A DNA stretch of 64,000 bases, from the NCBI GenBank assembly GCA_964386865.1, contig CAYLUN010000002.1:124001-188000 (forward strand), written 5' to 3'. Both the position numbers and the translations under genes were made by a program. The notes beneath the pieces were generated by a model. The model saw nothing but the letters and a program-made list of their open reading frames with translations. It was not told where the DNA came from and ran no database searches. The DNA is from CAYLUN01 sp964386865 (GTDB taxonomy: Bacteria; Verrucomicrobiota; Kiritimatiellia; RFP12; UBA1067). Shown one piece after another: positions 8,157 through 15,375 of the stretch. The number at the start of each line of letters is the position of its first letter. Positions within the stretch are counted from its first letter, which is position 1.

Positions 8157-9641
8157 CTATCGCGTCGCTGGCGGTGCGCCCTGTTTCTTGAGCTTGTCGG
8201 CCACGGCAGGCTGGGGGTCGAGCTGGTGGCTGCGCGTCCAGAAGACCACGGCTTCGCTCTCCCGGCCGGCGGCGAGCAGCGCGTCTCCGGTGTGGTCGAG
8301 GATCACCGGCTCGTCCTTCTCGAGCTCGACGGCGCGCAGGAGAAACTGGAGCGCGTCGAACACGCGGCCGGACCGGTACAGCACCCAGCCCTTGGTGTCG
8401 AGATAGGCGGCGTTGTCGGGCTCGGCCCGCAGCGCCTCGTTGGCGAGGCGGTTGGCCGCGTCGAGGTTCTTGCCGCTCTCGGCCCACATGTAGGCGAGGA
8501 AGTTCTTCATCTCGTGCGAGGACGGGTGCGCGGCGAGGGCGTCGCGCAAGAGCCGCTCGGCGTCTTCATGCGCCTTCTGTGACTCGAGCAGGCCGCCGAG
8601 CCAGAGGTAGAACCCTTCGTCGGGGAAGTAGCCCGCGCGCATGCGGCTGGCGTAAACCTCGCGCAAGGTCGCCGCGGCGGCCGCGCCGTCGTCGAGCGCC
8701 TGCTGCGTGGCGGCGAGGATCAGCAGGGTGGTGTCCGGGCTGCGCTCCGACCGCGCCTGCTGGGCGAGCCGGTTGGTCGAGCCGGGGTCCGCCGCATAGA
8801 CGGCGCCGATGCGCAGGAGCGGCGTGTTGAAAGCGGGGTTGTCGCGGTAGGCGTCCAAGAAGGTGGCCACGGCGGCGTTGGTCTGCCCGAGCTGGAGCTG
8901 GCATTCGCCGGCGAAGGTCTTGAGCGCGGCGCGCTCGACGCTGCCGGTGCGCAGGTCGAGCGCGAGCCGGACGCAGCTCAGGGCGCGGGCCGGCCGCGCC
9001 TCTTCGCGCGTGTAGTAGACGGCCCATTGAACAGGCAGCGCCGCGCTAGCCTTGTCGCTGAAGCGCAGGTGCACGGCGCGCAGGGCGGCGAGCGCCTGCG
9101 CCTCTTGGCCGGACTGGAAATAGAGGCGGACCAGGGACTGGGCCAGCTCGCGGTTGTCGGGCTGGGCCGACAGGAGCGCGGCGCAGTGCTGCGCGGCCAC
9201 GTCCGGGCGGTTGGTCGCGTCTGCCGAACGAGCGGCGTCCAGCCGGATCTCAAGGTCGTCGGGGTGGCGGTCGAGAAACCGCTCGGCGCGCTCCAGCGCC
9301 TCGGCGTGAAGCCCGCGGTCGGTCAAGTTGCTGAGGAGCGCGGCGAGGGGGCGGCGGTCGTCGGGGTCAAGGCGGATCGCCTGTTCGAACGCGAGCTGAG
9401 CAGCCTCTTTCGCAGAGTTGGTGTCCGCGCCTTCTCCGCTCTCGAGCAGGAGCCCCTTTGCGTAGAGCGCCAGCGCGCCGGCCTGGCGGGCGTCGGCGTC
9501 GGAGAGCGCAAACGTGGGGGCGCGGCCGTCAGGGGCCAGGAACAGGCAGCCAGTCGCCAGCAGGGCGAGCAGGGCCGGCCCGGAAATAAATACAAAACCG
9601 AACGCTCGGCGCAGAGAATCTGTCCGATCCGGTTTCAACAT
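8157..9641 (-). CDS. TPR-repeat lipoprotein
   Basis: A protein of 494 residues. The N-terminus has a positively charged start, a hydrophobic core and a lipobox-like A-T-G-C with Cys at residue 32, so lipid anchoring is likely. The rest is helical tetratricopeptide-type repeats, with recurrent A-x-x-L-x-x-A pairs at roughly 34-residue spacing from about residue 55 to 470. TPR lipoproteins act as scaffolds for envelope or secretion complexes, but nothing here names a partner. The ATG at 9641 has AGGAG 5 nt upstream. The M3 peptidase lies downstream on the same strand after 137 bp of repeats. Confidence 0.85.
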   Translation of the reverse strand: MLKPDRTDSLRRAFGFVFISGPALLALLATGCLFLAPDGRAPTFALSDADARQAGALALYAKGLLLESGEGADTNSAKEAAQLAFEQAIRLDPDDRRPLAALLSNLTDRGLHAEALERAERFLDRHPDDLEIRLDAARSADATNRPDVAAQHCAALLSAQPDNRELAQSLVRLYFQSGQEAQALAALRAVHLRFSDKASAALPVQWAVYYTREEARPARALSCVRLALDLRTGSVERAALKTFAGECQLQLGQTNAAVATFLDAYRDNPAFNTPLLRIGAVYAADPGSTNRLAQQARSERSPDTTLLILAATQQALDDGAAAAATLREVYASRMRAGYFPDEGFYLWLGGLLESQKAHEDAERLLRDALAAHPSSHEMKNFLAYMWAESGKNLDAANRLANEALRAEPDNAAYLDTKGWVLYRSGRVFDALQFLLRAVELEKDEPVILDHTGDALLAAGRESEAVVFWTRSHQLDPQPAVADKLKKQGAPPATR

Positions 9642-9658
9642 ATATCTCCTGCTGGCAC

Positions 9659-9697
9659 AAAACCCCGGCCTCGACCAAAGGTGGTGCGGAGGCCGGG
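9659..9697 (-). terminator. Rho-independent terminator after the bS22-like gene
   Basis: The 9-bp perfect stem CCCGGCCTC/GAGGCCGGG (9664-9672 with 9689-9697) is followed on the minus strand by TTTT. It separates the tiny gene at 9736-9825 from the TPR gene. Confidence 0.7.
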
Positions 9698-9735
9698 ATT
9701 CGGATAGAGGAACGGACGCGACGTCCGTGCGAGCC

Positions 9736-9825
9736 TTACTTGTTCTTGTGGCGCTGAGCCTTCAGGCGTTTGCGGTACTTATGCTTGGACATCTTCGCAC
9801 GGCGCTTTTTCTTGATGGAACCCAC
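9736..9825 (-). CDS. 29-residue AURKAIP1/COX24-domain protein (bS22-like small ribosomal peptide)
   Basis: A GTG start at 9825 has AGGAG 7 nt upstream and opens a 29-codon frame. The product begins MGSIKKKRRAKMSKHKYRKR and ends KAQRHKNK, so it is almost wholly basic. The pattern G-S-x-x-K-K-R-R-x-x-M-x-K-x-K-x-R-K matches the short AURKAIP1/COX24 family, which includes mycobacterial bS22 and similar peptides in Bacteroidota, bound to ribosomal RNA. It stands between hisG and a TPR lipoprotein and has its own terminator, which fits a highly expressed single gene. Ribosome binding is inferred from the family. Confidence 0.85.
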   Translation of the reverse strand: MGSIKKKRRAKMSKHKYRKRLKAQRHKNK

Positions 9826-9883
9826 GTTGTTTCTCCTGGAGTAACGGTGCCGCCCGGCAGGGGCGGACCCGCTTGTTGTTCGT

Positions 9884-10753
9884 TCAAAAAATGACTTTGT
9901 TCAGCGGCAGCTCGATGATGCCTTCCGCGCCGGCGGCGCGCAGCGGCGGCACGATGTCGCGCACGACCTTCTCCTCAACCACGGACTCGATGGCGAACCA
10001 GTCGGCATCGTTCAGCTTGTTGATCGTCGGGGCGTGCAGGGCGGGGAGGATGGCTGAGACGGCGTCCAGCTTGTCGGCCGGGACGTTGAGCTTGATCAGC
10101 ACGCGCGACTCGGCGGCCAGCGCGCCCTGCAGCAGCATCGCGAGCTGCTCGATCTTGGCGCGCTTCTCCGGATTCTCCCAGGCCACCTTGTTTGCGATGA
10201 GGCGCGTGGTGGAGGTGAGGACCGTGTCGATGATGCGCAGGTTGTTGGCCCGCAGCGACGAGCCGGTCTCGGTGAGCTCGACGATCGCGTCCACCAACTC
10301 GGGGGCCTTGACTTCGGTCGCTCCCCACGAGAACTCGACCTCGGCCTCGACGCTGTGCTGGGCCAGGTAGCGGCGGGTCAGGCCGACCGCTTCGGTGGCG
10401 ATGCGCTTGCCCTGGAGGTCCTTGACACTCTGGATGGGGGAGTCGTTCGGCACCGCCAGCACCCAGCGCACCGGGCGGGAGGTGGCTTTGGAGTAGCACA
10501 TCTCCGAGACTTCGAGGACGTCCGAGTTGTTCTCGTAGATCCAGTCGTACCCGGTGATGCCCGCATCGAGGAGGCCCAGCTCGACGTAGCGCGAAATCTC
10601 CTGCGGACGGATCAGGCGGCACTGCAAAGCCGGATCGTCCACGCTCGGAACATACGAGCGCGATCCGGCCTGCACGTTGAACCCGGCCTTCCTCATCATG
10701 TTGAAGGTCGCGTCCTGCAGGCTACCCTTTGGCAAACCCAAAATTACGGCCAT
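9884..10753 (-). CDS. hisG: ATP phosphoribosyltransferase, long form
   Basis: Catalyses the first step of histidine biosynthesis: ATP plus PRPP gives phosphoribosyl-ATP. At 289 residues it is the long form, with the catalytic bilobal domain (motifs LGLPKGSL, GLLDAGITGYDW, VELTETGSSLRANNLRI) and a C-terminal regulatory domain (~210-289) that normally binds histidine for feedback inhibition. The C-terminal A-I-L-P-A-L-H-A-P-T-I motif is typical. No other his genes are adjacent. A good promoter lies at 10796-10824. Confidence 0.96.
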   Translation of the reverse strand: MAVILGLPKGSLQDATFNMMRKAGFNVQAGSRSYVPSVDDPALQCRLIRPQEISRYVELGLLDAGITGYDWIYENNSDVLEVSEMCYSKATSRPVRWVLAVPNDSPIQSVKDLQGKRIATEAVGLTRRYLAQHSVEAEVEFSWGATEVKAPELVDAIVELTETGSSLRANNLRIIDTVLTSTTRLIANKVAWENPEKRAKIEQLAMLLQGALAAESRVLIKLNVPADKLDAVSAILPALHAPTINKLNDADWFAIESVVEEKVVRDIVPPLRAAGAEGIIELPLNKVIF

Positions 10754-10795
10754 ATCGTCTACCTGTTCTCCTCACCTCAGTTGGAAAGAAATTTC

Positions 10796-10824
10796 ATATT
10801 ACCGGATTCGGGGTTCGGTGACAA
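10796..10824 (-). promoter_or_regulatory. hisG promoter
   Basis: Minus-strand TTGTCA (10824-10819) and TAATAT (10801-10796), spaced 17 bp, 43 bp upstream of the hisG start. Confidence 0.65.
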
Positions 10825-10895
10825 GTGCCCCTCGCAAAAATATTCCTGTGGCAGGACGGTCGCGCAGGGGGTATCCTAAACGCAAAGGAGTGCTT

Positions 10896-11462
10896 ATGCA
10901 GAATCGCACGGGGACGAGTCGACGGACGTTTGCCGCGTGGTGCGCGTGCGCCGGATGCGCGGGGCTGGCTGGGGCGGCGTCGCCGTCCAGCCGCAACACC
11001 AAGAGCTTCAAGGAGTCGGCGGAGGGGGCTGAAGAGGCCCAGGGTGCGGCGAAAAGGGGCTTCGACATCGCCTACTGCGGCATCTTCTGCGCGTCCTGCG
11101 AACTGCGCCTCAAGGGCAAGAAGGATGGCAAAAAGTGCAAGGGGTGCACGCATCCGTCGATGGAGTCGACGTGCGCCGTCTTCGCCTGCGCGAAGGAGAA
11201 GAAGGTGGCAAACTGCGGGCTCTGTGCGAGCTTTGAGGCGTGCGAGATTCTGAAGAAGCACCACGAGAAGCCGCTCTACCGGCAGGTCGCGCGCCGCACC
11301 TGCGCCGCCGTCAAGGCGGACGGCATGGAGAAGGTGGCCGCCGCGCAGAAGGCGCGCTGGACGTGCGCGTCGTGCGGCAAGCTCTTCCCCTGGAACACGG
11401 CCGGCGCCTGCCCGCACTGCGGCAAGCCAGTCAGCGCCCTCTCCGAAAAGGACGCTCAATAG
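10896..11462 (+). CDS. Exported DUF3795-type cysteine-rich protein with C-terminal zinc ribbon
   Basis: I chose the ATG at 10896 because AAAGGAG lies 5 nt upstream; 188 residues. The N-terminus has an S-R-R-T-F sequence before a hydrophobic Ala/Cys-rich segment, which resembles a twin-arginine signal. The middle (about 55-140) has the DUF3795 pattern Y-C-G-I-F-C-x-x-C followed by C-K-G-C and C-G-L-C-x-x-F-x-x-C. The end (about 158-180) is a CxxC...CxxC zinc ribbon. The cysteine pattern suggests metal or Fe-S binding; no function is known for the family. It is divergent from hisG. Confidence 0.75.
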   Translation: MQNRTGTSRRTFAAWCACAGCAGLAGAASPSSRNTKSFKESAEGAEEAQGAAKRGFDIAYCGIFCASCELRLKGKKDGKKCKGCTHPSMESTCAVFACAKEKKVANCGLCASFEACEILKKHHEKPLYRQVARRTCAAVKADGMEKVAAAQKARWTCASCGKLFPWNTAGACPHCGKPVSALSEKDAQ

Positions 11463-11702
11463 GCAGCGGCGCCGGTTCGATGACGATGTGATTTATGCTG
11501 CCGGTGCCGTTGCCGTGATCCAGCGGTTTCGTTCGAGCCCCCAGCAGCGGCGGATCGTGGACGTTCCTTCGGGCCGTGCGCGTACGGATTGGTTTTCCCA
11601 AATTATCTTTGGGGCGCAATTCGGATTGTCTTCGGCTCGGCCGGTTGTGCTATCATAACGCGTTTTTCAACAGCCCCCGGCGACGGGATGAAGGAGACGC
11701 GA

Positions 11703-12635
11703 ATGAGTGAGGCGCAGCCGAGTGATTGCCCGCTGCTGATTTTTGACGGCGCGTGCGGGACGACCCTGCAGGCGATGCATCTGCCGGCCTCGGCCTGGCA
11801 GGGCTGGGACGGGTGCAACGAGATCCTGAACGTGACGGCGCCGGGCGCCATCGTGGACCTGCACCGGGCGTTCCTTGAGGCCGGCGCGCACGTGGTCGAG
11901 ACCAACACGTTCGGCGCGTCGCGCGTGGTGCTCGCAGAATATGGTCTAGAGGGCCGCGTGCGCGAGATCAACGAGGCCGCAGTCGCCCACGCGCGCAAGG
12001 CCGCGGAGGGGCTGCCGGGGCGCTTTGTGGCCGGCTCGGTGGGGCCCACGACGAAGCTGCCCTCGCTCGGCCACATCTCGCGCGACGCGCTCTTCGCCTC
12101 GATGGTGGAGCAGGTCGAGGTGCTGCTCGGCTCCGGCATCGACCTGCTGGTCTTCGAGACCTGCCAGGACCTCCTGCAGCTGAAGACGTGCCTGGTCGCC
12201 GCCTATGAGACCTTTGACCGCGCGTCGCGGCACGTGCCGGTTCTGGCGTCGGTCACGCTGGAGCGGACCGGCACGATGCTGGTTGGGTCGGACATCGCGG
12301 CTGTGGCCGCCACGCTGGAGCCCTTCCCGCTGTTTTCGCTGGGGCTGAACTGCGCGACCGGCCCGGCCGACATGGAGTCGCACATCCGCTACCTGTCACA
12401 GCAGTGGCCGGGCCGCATCTCGTGCATGCCGAACCAGGGTCTGCCGGAGGTCGTGAATGGGCAGACGCACTACCCGCTGTCGCCCGCCGACTTCGCCCGG
12501 CACATGCGCAGCTTCGTCGAAAGCTACGGCGTGAGCGTGGTCGGCGGCTGCTGCGGCACCTCGCCCGAGCACGTCCGCGCGCTGGCCGCAGAGCTGCGCG
12601 GCGTGACGCCCGCCGAGCGGAGGGTCGAAGCATGA
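11703..12635 (+). CDS. Homocysteine S-methyltransferase module of split cobalamin-dependent methionine synthase
   Basis: A protein of 310 residues corresponding to the N-terminal homocysteine-binding barrel of MetH. The three zinc-ligand cysteines are present: C217 (G-L-N-C-A-T-G) and C283-C284 (V-V-G-G-C-C-G-T-S). The N-terminal motif F-D-G-A-C-G-T is conserved. The ATG at 11703 has AAGGAG 6 nt upstream, so longer upstream in-frame starts are rejected. Its stop overlaps the next start (ATGA at 12632), so the two halves of MetH are translationally coupled and presumably assemble. Confidence 0.9.
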   Translation: MSEAQPSDCPLLIFDGACGTTLQAMHLPASAWQGWDGCNEILNVTAPGAIVDLHRAFLEAGAHVVETNTFGASRVVLAEYGLEGRVREINEAAVAHARKAAEGLPGRFVAGSVGPTTKLPSLGHISRDALFASMVEQVEVLLGSGIDLLVFETCQDLLQLKTCLVAAYETFDRASRHVPVLASVTLERTGTMLVGSDIAAVAATLEPFPLFSLGLNCATGPADMESHIRYLSQQWPGRISCMPNQGLPEVVNGQTHYPLSPADFARHMRSFVESYGVSVVGGCCGTSPEHVRALAAELRGVTPAERRVEA

Positions 12636-15088
12636 AGCCCTCCCTTTCCAGTCTTTATCAGGCGGTCGACATGCGCCAGCCGATCCCGCCGCTGCTCATC
12701 GGCGAGCGGACCAACGCGAACGGCTCCAAGCTGTTCCGCGACCGGCTGCTGGCGGACGACTATCAGGGCTGCCTCCAGATCGGCCTTGAGCAGGAGGCGA
12801 ACGGCGCGCAGGTGCTCGACCTCTGCGCGGCCTACGCGGGCCGCGACGAGCTGCGCGACATGGCCGAGCTGGTCGAGCGGTTCGCGCGTTCCGTGAAGAT
12901 CCCGCTGATGATCGACTCGACCACGCCCGAGGTGGTCGAGGCGTGCCTGAAGCTCTATCCGGGCCGGTGCATCGTCAACTCCATCAACCTCGAGGACGGC
13001 GGCCGCACGGCTCGCCGCATCTGCGGCCTGCTCAAAAAGTACGGCGCGGCGGTGGTGGCGCTCACGATCAACGAGAAGGGCATGGCCATGACCGCCGAGG
13101 ACAAGGTCGCCACGGCCCGCCGCATCTACGACTTGGCGGTGGGCGAGTGCGGCCTGCGGCCTTCCGACCTGCTGTTCGACGCGCTGACCTTCACGGTCGG
13201 CGCGGGCGACGCGACGCTGCGGGACGCGGCGGTGCAGACGCTCCGCGCCATCCGCGAGATCAAGGCCGCGATGCCGGGCGTCGGCACGGTGCTCGGGGTC
13301 AGCAACATCTCGTTCGGCCTCTCGCCGGCGTCGCGCAAGTATCTGAACTCGGTCTTCCTGCACGAGGCGGTCGAGGCGGGGCTGGACGCGGCGATCGTGG
13401 ACGCGGGCAAGGTGCTCCCGCTGGCCCGCATCCCGGAGGCCGAGCGCGCCGTGTGCTTGGACCTGCTGTACGACCGCGCGGGCGGACAGGAGCAGGGGCC
13501 GCTGGTGCGCTTCATCGGGCACTTCCAGGCGGCCTCGCCGGCGGGGGCGGCCGAAAAGCCGGACGCCTCCCGCTTCGAGGGTGCGGAGCGCGCCGTGTTC
13601 GCGCAGGTGGTGGACGGCTCCAAGGAGAACCTCGAAGACAATTTGGCGATGCTGCTCCAGCGGCTGGCGCCGATCGCGGCCATCAACCAGATACTCGTGC
13701 CGGCCATGCGTCACGTGGGCGAGCTCTTTGGCCGGGGCGAGCTGCTGCTGCCGTTCGTGCTGCAGTCGGCCGAGGTGATGAAGCGGGCGGTGTCGTGGCT
13801 GGAGCCGCTGATGGAGAAGGGCGAGGCGAGGCAGCAGACGCGCGTGCTGCTGGCGACCGTGCAGGGCGACGTGCACGACATCGGCAAGAACCTGGTGGAC
13901 ATCATCCTGAGCAACAACGGCTACAAGGTCTTCAACGTGGGCATCAAGGTGCCCGCCGAGGCCATCATCGAGAAGGTCCGCGAGCACCAGGTGGACGTGA
14001 TCGGGCTGAGCGGGCTTCTGGTCAAATCGACGCTGGTCATGCGCGAGAGCCTGCGGCAGTTCCGCGACGCCGGGCTGACGCAGCCCGTGCTGCTCGGCGG
14101 CGCGGCGCTGACGCCGCGCTACGTGGCGGACTCGTGCGTGCCCGAGTACGGCGCGCCGGTGGTCTACTGCGCCGACGCGTTCGCGGGCCTCAAGGCGGTG
14201 CGCGCGCACGAAGAGGGGCGGCTGGCGTCGACCGTCTGGGCGGCCGCGGGCGCGGGGCAGGCGCTCAGGCCGAGCGCCCGCGACGCCGAGCTGGTCCGCG
14301 ACAACCCCGTGCCCGCCGCGCCGTTTCTGGGCGTGCGGCACGTCGAGGGTGTCGACCCGGCGGTGGTGCTGCCGTACGTGAACCTGCAGGCCCTGTTCCG
14401 CGGGCGGTGGGGCTACCGCCGCGCCAAGCTGTCGGCGGAGGAGTACGAGGCGCTCGTGTCGGGGACGGTGCGTCCGATCTACGACGGGCTCGTCCGCCGC
14501 GCCGTGGAGGAGGGGCTCGTGCGCCCGAAGGTGGCCTACGGCTATTTCCGCTGCTTCAGCGAGGGCGACGCGGTTTGCGTCGAGGACGGCGGCGCGCAGC
14601 ACGTCTTCCGCTTCCCGCGCCAGGCCGAAGCGCCGCACCTGTGCATCGCCGATTTCTTCAAGCCCGCGGCGGAGGGCGGGGACGTCGCGGGGTTCTTCGT
14701 GGTGTCGATCGGCGACGCGATCGACCGCGAGGCGCACCGGCTCTATGAGGAGAACCGCTACCACGACTACCTGATGCTGCACGGCTTCGGCGTGGAGGTG
14801 ACCGACGCGCTGGCCGAGTACTGGCACGCGACGATGCGGCGCGAGCTGGGCATCGCGGGCTGCGAGCCCGCAGACATGAACGGCTTCGTGACGCAGAGCT
14901 ATCAGGGGTCGCGGTTCGGGTTCGGCTATCCGGCGTGCCCGGACTTGGAGGCGCACCGTCCGGTGTTCGCGCTGCTGAAGCCCGAGCGGATGGGCATTTC
15001 GCTGACGGAGACGATGCAGATGGTGCCTGAGATGTCCACCTCCGCGATCATTGCGCACCACCCGCAGGCGAAATACTTCGCCGTGTGA
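12632..15088 (+). CDS. metH: Methionine synthase folate, cobalamin and reactivation modules
   Basis: A protein of 818 residues carrying the remaining MetH domains. It has a pterin-binding barrel (~15-280; I-G-E-R-T-N near the start), a cobalamin cap (~335-390), a Rossmann B12-binding domain with the cobalt-ligand His415 in G-D-V-H-D-I-G-K-N, and the AdoMet-binding activation domain (~560-818; S-R-F-G-F-G-Y-P-A-C-P-D). It transfers methyl from methyltetrahydrofolate to cobalamin, then to homocysteine held by the upstream protein. The full reactivation domain implies repair of oxidised cob(II)alamin. The start overlaps the preceding stop. Confidence 0.95.
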   Translation: MKPSLSSLYQAVDMRQPIPPLLIGERTNANGSKLFRDRLLADDYQGCLQIGLEQEANGAQVLDLCAAYAGRDELRDMAELVERFARSVKIPLMIDSTTPEVVEACLKLYPGRCIVNSINLEDGGRTARRICGLLKKYGAAVVALTINEKGMAMTAEDKVATARRIYDLAVGECGLRPSDLLFDALTFTVGAGDATLRDAAVQTLRAIREIKAAMPGVGTVLGVSNISFGLSPASRKYLNSVFLHEAVEAGLDAAIVDAGKVLPLARIPEAERAVCLDLLYDRAGGQEQGPLVRFIGHFQAASPAGAAEKPDASRFEGAERAVFAQVVDGSKENLEDNLAMLLQRLAPIAAINQILVPAMRHVGELFGRGELLLPFVLQSAEVMKRAVSWLEPLMEKGEARQQTRVLLATVQGDVHDIGKNLVDIILSNNGYKVFNVGIKVPAEAIIEKVREHQVDVIGLSGLLVKSTLVMRESLRQFRDAGLTQPVLLGGAALTPRYVADSCVPEYGAPVVYCADAFAGLKAVRAHEEGRLASTVWAAAGAGQALRPSARDAELVRDNPVPAAPFLGVRHVEGVDPAVVLPYVNLQALFRGRWGYRRAKLSAEEYEALVSGTVRPIYDGLVRRAVEEGLVRPKVAYGYFRCFSEGDAVCVEDGGAQHVFRFPRQAEAPHLCIADFFKPAAEGGDVAGFFVVSIGDAIDREAHRLYEENRYHDYLMLHGFGVEVTDALAEYWHATMRRELGIAGCEPADMNGFVTQSYQGSRFGFGYPACPDLEAHRPVFALLKPERMGISLTETMQMVPEMSTSAIIAHHPQAKYFAV

Positions 15089-15105
15089 CCTCGGAGACCC
15101 CCCCC

Positions 15106-15264
15106 ATGAAGATGATCTGCGCAAATTGCGGCTACGTGTACGACCCGGAGGCGGGCGACCCCATGAGCAACGTCAGTCCGGGCGTGCCGTTCGGCGCGCT
15201 GCCCGAAGGGTGGGTGTGCCCCCTGTGCTATGCGGGCAAAGAGGCTTTCGATCCGTTGGACTAG
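15106..15264 (+). CDS. Rubredoxin
   Basis: A 52-residue protein with the two iron-binding CxxC loops: C-A-N-C-G-Y-V-Y-D-P near the start and C-P-L-C-Y-A-G-K near the end. G-Y-x-Y-D-P-x-x-G-D-P is the family signature. It is a one-electron carrier typical of anaerobes. It begins 17 nt after metH; this might reflect electron supply for cobalamin reactivation, but that is only positional inference. A second rubredoxin lies at 53938-54099. Confidence 0.95.
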   Translation: MKMICANCGYVYDPEAGDPMSNVSPGVPFGALPEGWVCPLCYAGKEAFDPLD

Positions 15265-15293
15265 TTGAAAAAGAAGTGAGACTCTGCTAACAT
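15265..15293 (+). promoter_or_regulatory. Promoter of the PA14 protein gene
   Basis: TTGAAA (15265-15270) and TAACAT (15288-15293) with a 17-bp spacer, beginning directly after the rubredoxin stop and about 80 bp upstream of the PA14 gene. Confidence 0.55.
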
Positions 15294-15375
15294 ACCACCG
15301 TTGTTAAGGGTGGGCGCTTGCCGTGTTTCAGAGTGTGCGGGTCTGGTGTGATGAGTGGAGCGGAGAAGACGGTTT

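Noticed and set aside
11463..11702. A cobalamin or SAM riboswitch upstream of the methionine synthase genes
   Set aside because: I found no B12 box, SAM-I core or matching stem pattern; only a TATCAT with a poorly spaced TTGTCT.
12524..15124. An 866-codon minus-strand frame opposite metH
   Set aside because: It lies wholly opposite a clear MetH with all cofactor motifs, and has no ribosome site or recognisable domain.
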